Shown piece by piece: positions 40,857 to 50,308 of a stretch of 64,000 nucleotides of DNA (position 1 is its first letter; each line of letters starts with the position of its first letter). The notes under the pieces were generated by a model that ran no database searches, had not been told where the DNA came from, and saw only the letters and a program-made list of their open reading frames with translations. The translations under genes and the position numbers were made by a program. Source of the stretch: Micromonospora tulbaghiae (lineage in GTDB: Bacteria > Actinomycetota > Actinomycetes > Mycobacteriales > Micromonosporaceae); NCBI RefSeq assembly GCF_900091605.1, contig NZ_FMCQ01000001.1, forward strand, positions 1,059,641 through 1,123,640. Direction: 5' to 3'.

Positions 40857-41545
40857 GACGTGGACGGGCGGCGGTCCACCACGCCGGCGCCGTCCGGCAC
40901 GGCGAACGCGGCGGCCTCGACGCTCTCGGTGTAGCGGCTCAGCGTCACCTCGGCGGGCTTGCCGTCGAGCGTGCCGGAGAAGCTGGCCAGCACGCCCTCG
41001 TTCGTCACGCAGGCGGTGAAGCGCTCCCCGTCGTGGGTGACGTCGACGCAGGTGGCGTGGCGACCGGCGAGCGTGGTGTCGCTCTGCTCGATGACCGCCT
41101 CCGGGGCCAGCGCAGCGTCGGTGAGCAGCCGGATCACCGCGGGCGGCGTGACCAGGCCCTGCTTGCGCGCCTCGTCGTAGACGATCACTGACGGCTTCCC
41201 GGCGGTGAGCACGGGCGGCGAGACGGTGCAGGAGGTACGGGCGGCGGTGCTGGCGCACCGGGTCACCGACTCCTGGGTCACCGTGATCTTGCCGCCGGGC
41301 CAGGTGTACGTGGACCGCAGCGGCTTCTTGGTCTGCGCGATCGAGGCGGTCCGGCCGCCGTCGATCTGGTAGTCGGCGGCCCAGGTCTGCTCCAGCGCCC
41401 GGTCCATCCGCGCGGCGAGGTCGTTGACCAGGTCGGCGCGACCGAGCGCGACGTTCGCGTCGTCCAGGGCCTGACAGCCGGTGACCGAGAGCGACGCGAT
41501 GACCGAGGCGGCGAGCACGCGGAGAGTCGTCGAGGCGGCAGGCAT
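40853..41545 (-). CDS. Lipoprotein of unknown function
   Basis: A 230-residue exported lipoprotein. The signal peptide STTLRVLAASVIASLSVTGC has lipobox SVTGC with Cys at residue about 24. The mature part is beta-rich with several Cys (TRCASTAARTSCTVS, then HATCVDVTHDGERFTACV), suggesting disulphides. It has no recognised domain. ATG 41545 is chosen because upstream residues in the frame do not fit a signal. It is divergent from enolase and translationally coupled to nudC. Confidence 0.8.
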   Translation of the reverse strand: MPAASTTLRVLAASVIASLSVTGCQALDDANVALGRADLVNDLAARMDRALEQTWAADYQIDGGRTASIAQTKKPLRSTYTWPGGKITVTQESVTRCASTAARTSCTVSPPVLTAGKPSVIVYDEARKQGLVTPPAVIRLLTDAALAPEAVIEQSDTTLAGRHATCVDVTHDGERFTACVTNEGVLASFSGTLDGKPAEVTLSRYTESVEAAAFAVPDGAGVVDRRPSTS

Positions 41546-41598
41546 GATGCCCAGCCTTGTCGATCGACGCAACGTCTCGCAAACCGGTTGCCGGTTGA

Positions 41599-43041
<1,443 letters not shown>

Positions 43042-43070
43042 GCGAGACGCTCCGGGGGAGGGGTGTGACG

Positions 43071-43706
43071 ATGCAGCAGCGCCGCACACCGGGTGGCCAG
43101 CGGCCCGCCCGCCGGCCGGGTCAGCCCGGCCGGGCGGGCGGTGCCCGGGTCCGGTCCACGGCACGCGACAACGGCGTCCGCGCGGAGGCGCGCGCCGCCG
43201 GCCGGTCACCCGGCGCGTCTCGTGCCACCGACGGCGTACGCTCCGCGAGCCGCCCCGCCGCGGCCCGGCGTACCGCCGCCGGTGGCCCGGTCAAGCGGCT
43301 CACCGCACCCCAACCCCGGCGCTTCACCGGGCGCGCCACAGTGCTGTTCGCGGTGCTGATCGCGCTCGCGCTGGCGTACACCTATCCGGTCCGGGTCTAC
43401 CTGGACCAGCAGGCCGACATCGAGCGGATGGAGGCGGCGCAGGCCGCCCAGCGGGCCGAGATCGACCGGCTCACCGCCGAGGCGGCCAAGTGGCAGGATC
43501 CGGAGTACGTCAAGACGCAGGCCCGGGAGCGGTTCTTCATGGGCAAGCCGGGCGAGACGCTGCTCGTGGTGCTCTCCGACCCGGAGGGCGCCGCGAAGGA
43601 CGCCGGCAAGGGCGCGAAGCCGGGGGCGCCGAAGCCGCCCGAGCCCTGGTACGACACCCTGTGGGGGAGCGTGCGGGCGGCCAACGCCGAGCGCCCCGAC
43701 AAGTGA
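43071..43706 (+). CDS. FtsB/DivIC-family septum formation initiator
   Basis: A 211-residue bitopic membrane protein. A basic, disordered Arg/Pro/Ala-rich cytoplasmic head (residues 1-80) leads to one membrane helix (about 87-103, ATVLFAVLIALALAYTY). A short coiled coil (LDQQADIERMEAAQAAQRAE) and the DivIC motif KWQDPEYVKTQARERFFMGKPG follow. This matches cell-division proteins that bridge FtsL/FtsQ. The long head is larger than in most FtsB proteins but normal for actinobacteria (Rv1024-like). ATG 43071 is nine bases after GGAGG; GTG 43065 is an alternative. Confidence 0.92.
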   Translation: MQQRRTPGGQRPARRPGQPGRAGGARVRSTARDNGVRAEARAAGRSPGASRATDGVRSASRPAAARRTAAGGPVKRLTAPQPRRFTGRATVLFAVLIALALAYTYPVRVYLDQQADIERMEAAQAAQRAEIDRLTAEAAKWQDPEYVKTQARERFFMGKPGETLLVVLSDPEGAAKDAGKGAKPGAPKPPEPWYDTLWGSVRAANAERPDK

Positions 43707-43729
43707 GCTTTGATTCGAGAGGCACTTCC

Positions 43730-44287
43730 TTGAGCGTCGTACCACCGCAGGAGCCGGCGGCGGACTCCGTACCCCCGCCGGAACGCCAGCCGGCCACCGA
43801 GGCCGACCTGGCCGCGGTGGCCGCGCAGCTCGGACGCCCCCCTCGCGGTACCCGCGCGGTGGCCCACAGGTGTCCCTGCGGCCTGCCCGACGTGGTGGAG
43901 ACGACGCCCCGGCTGGCCGACGGCACGCCGTTCCCGACGCTGTTCTACCTGACCTGCCCGCGCGCCACGGCGGCGTGCAGCCGGCTGGAGTCGGCCGGGC
44001 TGATGAAGGAGATGGCCGAGCGGCTCGCCGAGGATCCGGAGCTGGCGGCGCGGTACCGGGCGGCGCACGAGGACTACCTGACCCGCCGGGAGGCGATCGG
44101 GGAGGTGCCGGAGATCGCCGGTATCTCGGCCGGTGGCATGCCGGGGCGGGTGAAGTGCCTGCACGTGCACCTCGGGCACGCGCTCGCGGCCGGGCCGGGG
44201 GTCAACCCGTTCGGTGACGAGACGCTGGCGCTGGTGGAGAAGTGGTGGGCGGCCGGCCCCTGCGTGGACGTGCCCGCGGTCCAGTGA
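43730..44287 (+). CDS. DUF501 domain-containing protein
   Basis: A 185-residue protein of the DUF501 family (mycobacterial Rv1025), function unknown. The domain starts with ATEADLAAVAAQLGRPPRG and carries a conserved Cys/His set: AHRCPCGLPDVVETTPRL, YLTCPRA and VKCLHVHLGHALAAGPGVNP, perhaps a metal site. TTG 43730 has AGAGG seven bases upstream; GTG 43703, overlapping the previous stop, would add nine residues. It sits in the operon between ftsB-like and argA. Confidence 0.88.
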   Translation: MSVVPPQEPAADSVPPPERQPATEADLAAVAAQLGRPPRGTRAVAHRCPCGLPDVVETTPRLADGTPFPTLFYLTCPRATAACSRLESAGLMKEMAERLAEDPELAARYRAAHEDYLTRREAIGEVPEIAGISAGGMPGRVKCLHVHLGHALAAGPGVNPFGDETLALVEKWWAAGPCVDVPAVQ

Positions 44288-44288
44288 G

Positions 44289-44798
44289 ATGAGCGCCGAC
44301 GAGATCACGGTCCGCCGGGCCCGCACCACCGACGTACGCGGCATTCGGCGACTGGTGGACACCTACACCGACGACCGTCGGCTGCTCAGCAAGGCGACTG
44401 TGACGCTGTACGAGGACGTGCAGGAGTTCCGCGTCGCGGTGACGTCGGACGGCGCCGTGGTCGGTTGCGGCGCGCTGCACGTCATGTGGGAGGACCTGGC
44501 CGAGATCCGGACGGTGGCGGTCGACCCGTCCTGCCGGGGCCACCGGATCGGGCACCGGATCGTCGGTGAGCTGATCGACGCGGCGCGGGAGCTGGGCATC
44601 GCCCGGATCTTCGTGCTGACGTTCGAGACCGGCTTCTTCGGCTCGTTCGGCTTCCGCGAGATCGACGGCGCACCCGTCCCGCAGCCCGTCTACGAGCAGC
44701 TCCTGCGCTCGTACGACGAGGGTGTGGCCGAGTTCCTGGACCTGGAGCGCGTCAAGCCCAACACCCTGGGCAACACCCGCATGCTGCTGCGCCTCTGA
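44289..44798 (+). CDS. argA: Amino-acid N-acetyltransferase (GNAT)
   Basis: A 169-residue GNAT closely resembling mycobacterial Rv2747, an N-acetylglutamate synthase acting at the first step of arginine synthesis. GNAT blocks are VTVRRARTTDVRGI-like at the start, LAEIRTVAVDPSCRGHRIGH (acetyl-CoA loop), RIFVLTFETGFFGSFGF and GVAEFLDLERVKPNTLGN. ATG 44289 lies one base after the DUF501 stop. In other actinobacteria this gene is not always in this operon. Confidence 0.88.
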   Translation: MSADEITVRRARTTDVRGIRRLVDTYTDDRRLLSKATVTLYEDVQEFRVAVTSDGAVVGCGALHVMWEDLAEIRTVAVDPSCRGHRIGHRIVGELIDAARELGIARIFVLTFETGFFGSFGFREIDGAPVPQPVYEQLLRSYDEGVAEFLDLERVKPNTLGNTRMLLRL

Positions 44799-44815
44799 CC
44801 GTGCGCGGGCTGCCG

Positions 44816-44821
44816 TAGGGT
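44816..44821 (+). promoter_or_regulatory. -10 element TAGGGT before the exopolyphosphatase gene
   Basis: TAGGGT lies seven bases before GTG 44829, so this gene may have its own leaderless promoter inside the operon. Confidence 0.45.
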
Positions 44822-44828
44822 GGGCGCC

Positions 44829-45770
44829 GTGAGTGCGCGCGTGGCAGCCATCGACTGCGGGACCAACTCGATCCGACTGCTGATCGCCGACCTGCCGGAA
44901 GCGTCGGCCGGGGACTCGGCGCCGCTGCGCGACGTCAGCCGGAGGATGGAGATCGTCCGGCTGGGGCAGGGCGTCGACCAGACCGGCATGCTCGCCCCGG
45001 AGGCGATCGAGCGGACCCGGGTGGCGCTTGCCGACTACGCAGCCGAGATCGAGAAGTCCGGCGTCGAGCGGGTACGCATGTGCGCCACCTCGGCCTCCCG
45101 CGACGCCTCCAACGCCGCCGACTTCCGCGCCATGGTCGAGCGCACGCTCGGCGTACCGCCCGAGGTGGTGACCGGCGACGAGGAGGCACGGCTGTCGTTC
45201 ACCGGCGCGGTGCGCGGCCTGCCCGCCGACGCCGAACCGCCGTACCTCGTGGTCGACATCGGTGGCGGCTCGACCGAGTTCGTCGTCGGCACCCGCGCCG
45301 AGGGTGTGCGCGGCGCGATCTCGGTGGACATCGGCTGCGTCCGGATGACCGAACGGCACCTGCACGGCGACCCGCCGAGCCCGGCGCAGATCGCCGCCGC
45401 CGAGGCGGACATCGCCGCGGCCGTCGACCGCGCGCTCGCCGCCGTGCCCGGCCGCGAGGCCGCCACGCTGGTCGGGCTCGCCGGTTCGGTCACCACTGTG
45501 GTCGCCCTGGCCGAAGGGCTCCGGGAGTACGACCCCAGCCGCATCCACCACGCCCGGATCTCGTACGAGCAGGTGGCCGAGGTGACCGCCGACCTGCTCG
45601 GCAAGAGCAGCGAGCAGCGGCTGGCGTACCCGGTGATGCACCCGGGGCGGGCCGACGTGATCGGCGCGGGCGCGCTGGTGCTGCGAGTGATCATGGAGCG
45701 GGCCGGTATGCCCTCGGTGGTCGCGTCCGAGCACGACATCCTCGACGGCATCGCCTGGAGCCTCGCCTAG
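44829..45770 (+). CDS. Ppx/GppA family exopolyphosphatase
   Basis: A 313-residue enzyme of the ASKHA fold that degrades polyphosphate or pppGpp. The first phosphate loop is IDCGTNSIRLLI (about residues 7-18), the central block VVDIGGGSTEFVVGTR, and the adenosine-like block GLAGSVTTVVALAEG. The single-domain short form matches mycobacterial Ppx1/Rv1026-type enzymes rather than the long E. coli Ppx. GTG 44829 is supported by a -10 element; GTG 44820 in frame is less likely. Confidence 0.93.
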   Translation: MSARVAAIDCGTNSIRLLIADLPEASAGDSAPLRDVSRRMEIVRLGQGVDQTGMLAPEAIERTRVALADYAAEIEKSGVERVRMCATSASRDASNAADFRAMVERTLGVPPEVVTGDEEARLSFTGAVRGLPADAEPPYLVVDIGGGSTEFVVGTRAEGVRGAISVDIGCVRMTERHLHGDPPSPAQIAAAEADIAAAVDRALAAVPGREAATLVGLAGSVTTVVALAEGLREYDPSRIHHARISYEQVAEVTADLLGKSSEQRLAYPVMHPGRADVIGAGALVLRVIMERAGMPSVVASEHDILDGIAWSLA

Positions 45771-45795
45771 CCCCTCTGGCTGCGTTTCCCGGCGG

Positions 45796-45853
45796 TGATC
45801 AAGGAGTTTGTGTCCGGTCGGGGCGCCCGTGAGGACGCCAACCCCTTGGTCGA
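45796..45853. repeat. Intergenic palindrome, family C copy 2 (diverged right arm)
   Basis: The left arm (45796-45814) is identical to family C copy 1, and the six bases before it are identical too. The right arm (45833-45853) has about four mismatches to the complement. It lies 25 bases after the exopolyphosphatase stop. Confidence 0.75.
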
Positions 45854-45980
45854 CGAGGAGGGCGGGGCGCTAGTCCGTCGCCAGGTCGGCCGCCGCCGGC
45901 TTGCTGCGCGCCAAACCGAATCCGGCCGACCTGTTCGACCGTTTCATCGGGTGGACCGCTCGCCTGCTGGTGCTGTGTCG

Positions 45981-46010
45981 TTGACGGTAGTGCGCATTGC
46001 GCACTAGTGT
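45981..46010 (+). promoter_or_regulatory. padR promoter with embedded perfect operator
   Basis: -35 TTGACG (45981-45986) and -10 TAGTGT (46005-46010) are 18 bases apart. The spacer is almost filled by a perfect 19-bp palindrome, TAGTGCGC-ATT-GCGCACTA (45988-46006), and the GTG start follows seven bases after the -10. This is a textbook autorepression layout. Confidence 0.75.
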
Positions 46011-46017
46011 GTTGAGC

Positions 46018-46350
46018 GTGGATACCACGCAGCTCCTCAAGGGCGTGCTCGACCTGGCGGTGCTCGCCGTGCTCAAGGACGAGGACGGGTACGGCTACGA
46101 CATCCTGCGGCGGCTGCGCGAGGCCGGCCTCACCGAGGTCGGCGACGCCTCGGTCTACGGCACGCTGCGCCGGCTGTTCGCCGCAGGTCTGCTCACCACG
46201 TACGTGGTGCCGAGCGAGTCCGGGCCGCACCGCAAGTACTACTCGCTGAACACCGCCGGGCGCGACCAGCTCACCCGCTCCGGCAAGACCTGGCGCTCGT
46301 TCGCCACCACCATGGACGCACTGCTCGACGATCGGGGGATGGCGGCATGA
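46018..46350 (+). CDS. PadR family transcriptional regulator
   Basis: A 110-residue winged-helix repressor. PadR features are LLKGVLDLAVLAVLKDEDGY, GYDILRRLREAGL and VYGTLRRLFAAGLLTTYV, then GPHRKYYSLNTAGRDQL forming the wing. GTG 46018 follows the -10 element by seven bases, so the message is probably leaderless; the frame upstream to 45997 is inside the operator. It overlaps the downstream membrane-protein gene (ATGA), the usual PadR-HAAS pair. Confidence 0.95.
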   Translation: MDTTQLLKGVLDLAVLAVLKDEDGYGYDILRRLREAGLTEVGDASVYGTLRRLFAAGLLTTYVVPSESGPHRKYYSLNTAGRDQLTRSGKTWRSFATTMDALLDDRGMAA

Positions 46351-47318
46351 CCGTCACTGGGCAGGAGATCACGGACTACGTCGACCGGGTACGCGCGGCG
46401 CTCGCCGACCTGCCGCCCGGGGTCCGCGACGAGCTGACCGAGGACCTGCCGGAACACCTCGCCGAGGTGGCCGCCGAGGGCGAGGGCGCGCTCGTGGACC
46501 GGCTGGGCACCCCCGAGGCGTACGCGGCCGAGCTGCGTGCCGCCGCCGGCGCCGGGGAGGGGCGGCGACCGGCGCGCTTCCACCGGCTGGCCGAGGCGCG
46601 GGAGCGGGCGGCCACGCAGATCCGCCTGCTGGACCGCCAGCTCGGCCCGGTGCTCGGGCACGAGACGGTGAGCGACTTCCTGCGTCCGCTGCGCCCCGCC
46701 TGGTGGCTGGTCCGCGGCTGGCTGGCCGCCCTGGTCGTGGCCTGGATGGTGGACGGCCGGTCCGGCCTGGTGCCCCGGCTGGGCGGCAACACCTCCATGG
46801 GTCTGCTGCTGCTCATCGGCGCGCTCGTCGCGTCCATGTGGTGGGGGCGGCGCTCGGCCGGGATCATCGGGTGGCGGCGACAACTGCACCAGATCGCCAC
46901 CGCCGCGCTGCTGCTGTTCTCCTTCGCCGTGCTGGTTCAGGTGGACGAGCGCGCCGACACCGACGTCTACAACGGGTACGAGCAGACGTCTGTGGACCAC
47001 CGGTACGAACGGATCGAGGACGTCTTCGTCTACGACCAGCAGGGGCGGCTGATCCGCGACGCGCAGCTGTTCGACCAGAACGGCGTGCCGATCCGGCTCG
47101 GCTGGCCGAACTGCCTCGACTCGTCCGGCGCGGTGCCCGCACCCCGCAACGCCTACCCGTACTGCCCGGAGCTGGCACCGTTCGGCGCACCGGGCTCGCC
47201 GTCGATCGCCCCGCCCGCACCCGCGCCCACGGACAGCGGCACCCCGACCCCGACCCCGACGCCCGCCGCGCCCGCGCCCACCACCAGCGCTTCCCCGGAA
47301 CCCACGTCAACGCGTTAG
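46347..47318 (+). CDS. HAAS-domain membrane protein paired with PadR
   Basis: A 323-residue protein. The first 70 residues are a HAAS-like signalling domain (ITDYVDRVRAALADLPPGVR, then ELTEDLPEHLAEVAAEG). Three or four membrane helices lie between residues about 115 and 195 (LVRGWLAALVVAWMVDG, MGLLLLIGALVASMWWG, TAALLLFSFAVLVQV). The extracytoplasmic tail ends in a Pro/Thr/Ala-rich, probably disordered stretch. Start ATG 46347 overlaps the padR stop. It is presumably repressed with padR and may sense membrane conditions. Confidence 0.87.
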   Translation: MTVTGQEITDYVDRVRAALADLPPGVRDELTEDLPEHLAEVAAEGEGALVDRLGTPEAYAAELRAAAGAGEGRRPARFHRLAEARERAATQIRLLDRQLGPVLGHETVSDFLRPLRPAWWLVRGWLAALVVAWMVDGRSGLVPRLGGNTSMGLLLLIGALVASMWWGRRSAGIIGWRRQLHQIATAALLLFSFAVLVQVDERADTDVYNGYEQTSVDHRYERIEDVFVYDQQGRLIRDAQLFDQNGVPIRLGWPNCLDSSGAVPAPRNAYPYCPELAPFGAPGSPSIAPPAPAPTDSGTPTPTPTPAAPAPTTSASPEPTSTR

Positions 47319-47332
47319 AGCACGCTCGACCC

Positions 47333-47390
47333 CGCGAGATCTTGGTAGGAAACGGCCCTCACAGGGGCCGGAATCCTCCAAGATCTCGCG
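47333..47390. repeat. Intergenic palindrome, family B copy 2
   Basis: The outer 13 bases CGCGAGATCTTGG (47333-47345) pair perfectly with 47378-47390; inner CGGCCC and GGGCCG pair again with a mismatched section between. It shares GATCTTGGTAGGAAA with family B copy 1 at 38078. It lies 14 bases after the HAAS gene. Confidence 0.78.
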
Positions 47391-47442
47391 CGGCCGCGCT
47401 ACGGGACGTCCGGCGGTCGTCTGTGAGGTCGACAGGAGGTGA

Positions 47443-47529
47443 ATGCCACTGTTGTTCCGTCTTCCCCGGGCCGGTGACCGCGTGGCACGCTACCGGCACG
47501 TAGCAGCCAACTGGGCGACCAGCCAATGA
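47443..47529 (+). CDS. Candidate 28-residue small ORF
   Basis: ATG 47443 follows a perfect AGGAGG (47434-47439) at only three bases and ends at TGA 47529, 26 bases before the hydrolase gene. The peptide is basic and starts MPLLFRLPRAGDRVARYRHV. The spacing is short for a ribosome site, so translation is uncertain. No homology can be judged by eye. Confidence 0.3.
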   Translation: MPLLFRLPRAGDRVARYRHVAANWATSQ

Positions 47530-47555
47530 TGACTGACCGCTAGGAGGACGGGCCC

Positions 47556-48242
47556 ATGGGCGAGATGGTGAGCTTCACCGGCAACGGGGGGACGAGCGAG
47601 GGGTATCTCGCGATACCCTCCGGCGGTGCGGCCAGCCCGGCGGTCATCGTCATCCAGGACTGGTGGGGACTGGTGCCCCACGTCCGGGCCGTGGTCGACC
47701 GCTTCGCCGAGGCCGGCTTCGTCGCCCTCGCGCCGGACTTCCGGCACGGCGGGCCGGCCGTGAAGCCGACCGAGCCGCGGCTGATGCTGAACAGCTCCCA
47801 GATGGACGAGGCGGCGAGCGACATCGCGGCTGCCGCCGAATACCTGGCGAGCCGGTCGGAGGTCACCGGCAAGGTGGGCTGTGCCGGGTTCTGCGCGGGC
47901 GCCAGCCTGGCCCTGTGGTCCGGCACGTCCTCCGAGCGCATCGTGGCCACCGCCGGGTTCTACCCGCGACTGCCCTGGGAGGGCATGGCCACCGACTGGG
48001 CCGACTATGCGGGGAAGGCGGCGCTCATCCACTGCTCCGAGGCCGACGGCCTGTCCGTCGCCGACGGGGTGCAGAGCGTACGCCGGTCCATCGAGTCCGC
48101 CGGCGGCACCTGCCAGACGTTCGACTACCCGGGCACCGCGCACGCGTTCTTCAACGAGGACCGGCCGGAGCACTTCGACCAGCGGGCCGCCGCCACCGCC
48201 TGGGCCCGCACGCTGGAACTGTTCCGGGCGAAGCTTGGCTGA
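47556..48242 (+). CDS. Dienelactone hydrolase family protein
   Basis: A 228-residue alpha/beta hydrolase. The nucleophile elbow is [13 protein letters not shown] with Cys (about residue 113) rather than Ser, as in dienelactone hydrolases; the acid is in [10 protein letters not shown] and the His in [14 protein letters not shown], all in family order. The oxyanion block is [15 protein letters not shown]. It probably hydrolyses a lactone or ester; the natural substrate is unknown. ATG 47556 has AGGAGGA upstream. Its end overlaps the TTG start of the uracil-DNA glycosylase gene. Confidence 0.93.
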   Translation: MGEMVSFTGNGGTSEGYLAIPSGGAASPAVIVIQDWWGLVPHVRAVVDRFAEAGFVALAPDFRHGGPAVKPTEPRLMLNSSQMDEAASDIAAAAEYLASRSEVTGKVGCAGFCAGASLALWSGTSSERIVATAGFYPRLPWEGMATDWADYAGKAALIHCSEADGLSVADGVQSVRRSIESAGGTCQTFDYPGTAHAFFNEDRPEHFDQRAAATAWARTLELFRAKLG

Positions 48243-48975
48243 GTCGCGTACCCCGCAGGACGTGGTCGCCCGCGCGGCGCGGGCGGCCGACCTGGCCGAC
48301 CTCGACGGCGCGGTCAGCGACTGTTTCGCCTGCCCGCGCCTGGTGGCGTGGCGGGAGGAGGTCGCCCGGGTCAAGCGCGCCGCGTTCCGCGACCAGGACT
48401 ACTGGGGACGGCCGGTGCCCGGCCTCGGTCCGCAGGACGCGCGCATCGCGATCCTCGGCCTGGCGCCGGCGGCGCACGGCGGCAACCGCACCGGCCGGAT
48501 CTTCACCGGCGACCGGTCCGGTGACGTGCTCTTCGCGGCGCTGCACCGAGCCGGGCTGGCCAACCAGCCGACGAGCGTCTCCGCCGACGACGGCCTGACG
48601 CTGCGTGACACCCGCATCTTCGCGGCCGTGCGCTGCGCGCCGCCGGACAACAAACCCACCCCGGCGGAGCGGGACACCTGCGCGCCGTGGCTGCACCGCG
48701 AGGTCGAGTTGATCCGACCCACGCTGCGCGTCGTGGTCGCGCTGGGTGCGTTCGCGTGGGCCGCGTGGTGGCCGGTGCTACGCCAGGTGTACGGGCAGCG
48801 ACCGCCCACTCCGCGACCGGCGTTCGGTCATGGGGCACACTGGTCCGGCGAGTCGGTGCCGGCGTTGCTGGGCTGCTATCACGTCAGCCAGCAGAACACC
48901 TTCACCGGACGGCTCACACCGGCGATGCTGGACGACGTGTTCACCCGGGCGAAGGACCTGGCCGGGGTGGACTGA
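48235..48975 (+). CDS. Family 5 uracil-DNA glycosylase (UdgB)
   Basis: A 246-residue base-excision repair glycosylase with an iron-sulfur cluster. Cluster cysteines are in [13 protein letters not shown] (about residues 27-30) and [20 protein letters not shown]. Motif A is [20 protein letters not shown], with Ala in place of the catalytic Asp/Asn of other families, which is normal for UdgB. Motif B is [13 protein letters not shown]. It removes uracil, and probably hypoxanthine, from DNA. TTG 48235 overlaps the preceding stop and keeps all motifs. Confidence 0.92.
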   Translation: MAESRTPQDVVARAARAADLADLDGAVSDCFACPRLVAWREEVARVKRAAFRDQDYWGRPVPGLGPQDARIAILGLAPAAHGGNRTGRIFTGDRSGDVLFAALHRAGLANQPTSVSADDGLTLRDTRIFAAVRCAPPDNKPTPAERDTCAPWLHREVELIRPTLRVVVALGAFAWAAWWPVLRQVYGQRPPTPRPAFGHGAHWSGESVPALLGCYHVSQQNTFTGRLTPAMLDDVFTRAKDLAGVD

Positions 48976-48995
48976 GGAGCACCTGGGACGGTGGG

Positions 48996-49727
48996 ATGGA
49001 TTTCGGCGTACTGCGCAGGTGGTGGCCGGTCGCCGCGGTGACTGTGCTGCTCGCGCTCGCCGCGTTCGCCGCCGGTCACTCCGCCATCGGGGCCAGCCGG
49101 ATCCCGCCCGCCGCCGACACCATCCCGTACGTGCCGGAGTACCCGTCGCCCGAGGCGGTGCCGTCGTACCCGGTCGAACCCCGCGACGTCGGTGAGTCCA
49201 CGTCGGGCGGTGTGCCCGACTGGCTGGCCACCGCCGCCGTGGCGTTGCTGTTCGCGGCGGTGCTGGGCGCGATCGGGTACGTCCTGTGGAACGTGCTCCG
49301 GGGCGCGCTGCGGCGTACGACTCGCGCGGTGCCGGTGCGGCGCTCCCGGCGTACCGCCGAGGGGACCGCCCGCGAGGTGGTGGCCGCGCTCGACGCCGGA
49401 CTCGTCGAACTGGACGACCGCTCGACCGACCCGCGGACCGCTGTGATCGCCTGCTGGGTACGCCTGGAGGAGGCCGCCGAGGACGCGGGCGTACCCCGGC
49501 AGACCGGTGACACTCCGACCGACCTGGTCGCCCGGCTGCTGCAGGGCGACCCGGAGGCCGGCATCCCGGCGATCGCCAGCGCCGACGTGCTCGACGGTTT
49601 CGCGCACGTCTACCGGGAGGCCCGCTACGCCACGCACACAGTCGACGAGCGCACCCGGGACCAGGCCCGCGACGCGCTACGGCGGCTGCGCGGCGAGCTG
49701 ACCAGCCTGGCGGGGGAGACGCCGTGA
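48996..49727 (+). CDS. DUF4129 domain-containing membrane protein
   Basis: A 243-residue protein with two membrane helices, at residues about 10-27 (WPVAAVTVLLALAAFAAG) and 70-93 (WLATAAVALLFAAVLGAIGYVL). Between them is an exported Pro-rich linker, and after them a DUF4129 domain (EVVAALDAGLVELDDRSTDP, then ACWVRLEEAAEDAGVPRQTG). This domain usually accompanies MoxR and DUF58 proteins, as here. ATG 48996 is 20 bases after udgB. It overlaps the next gene (GTGA). Confidence 0.88.
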   Translation: MDFGVLRRWWPVAAVTVLLALAAFAAGHSAIGASRIPPAADTIPYVPEYPSPEAVPSYPVEPRDVGESTSGGVPDWLATAAVALLFAAVLGAIGYVLWNVLRGALRRTTRAVPVRRSRRTAEGTAREVVAALDAGLVELDDRSTDPRTAVIACWVRLEEAAEDAGVPRQTGDTPTDLVARLLQGDPEAGIPAIASADVLDGFAHVYREARYATHTVDERTRDQARDALRRLRGELTSLAGETP

Positions 49728-50308
49728 GCACGAGCATCGACGACCTGCTCTCGTTCGGCGAGGAGCCGGCCGGGGAGGCCGAGCGTCCGTCCGGTGGTGG
49801 CCGGGCTCGCGCGCTGCTGCGTACCGCGGCGGTCACCGCCGCCGTCGTCGTGGTGGTGTTGGTCGGGCTGCGCGCGGTCGGCCTGAAGGTGCCGATCTGG
49901 ATCATCGTGGCGGGGGTGGTCGCCGTGCTCGCCGTGCGCCGGGTCACCACCGCTCTCTCGCCCCCGCCGCCGCCCCGCGCCGGTTCCCGGGCGCCCGCAG
50001 GTGAGGAGCCGGGCACCTGGAACTGGTCCGCCCGGGACGCGCTGCGTACCGCGATCAACGGTTGGGAACGGCCGCTGGACTGGTCCGCCGACAACCGGGA
50101 GCGGTTCACCGAGCGCATCCTGCCCCGCCTCGGTGAGCTGGCCGACGAACGGCTGCGCCAGCATCACGGCGTTACCCGTGAGTCCGACCCGGCCCGCGCC
50201 CGGGCGGTGCTCGGCGAGCCACTGTGGACGTTCCTCGCCACCCCCGTCCGCCGCCCTCCGTCGCCGCGCGACCTCGCGGCGATCGTCGCCGAACTGGAGA
50301 AGATCTGA
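49724..50308 (+). CDS. Membrane protein of the MoxR-DUF58 operon, unknown function
   Basis: A 194-residue protein that I do not recognise. Two helices at about 31-48 and 53-70 (VVVVVLVGLRAVGLKVPIWI region) are followed by a cytoplasmic domain with TWNWSARDALRTAINGWERP and RERFTERILPRLGELADERL. It overlaps the genes on both sides by 1-4 bases (start GTGA, end TGATG), so it is an integral member of the operon. Confidence 0.82.
   Translation: MSTSIDDLLSFGEEPAGEAERPSGGGRARALLRTAAVTAAVVVVVLVGLRAVGLKVPIWIIVAGVVAVLAVRRVTTALSPPPPPRAGSRAPAGEEPGTWNWSARDALRTAINGWERPLDWSADNRERFTERILPRLGELADERLRQHHGVTRESDPARARAVLGEPLWTFLATPVRRPPSPRDLAAIVAELEKI

Noticed and set aside
40857..41582. Continuous frame extending nudC upstream through the lipoprotein gene
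   Set aside because: The extension is an out-of-frame shadow of the lipoprotein gene; the GTGA overlap gives a natural nudC start.
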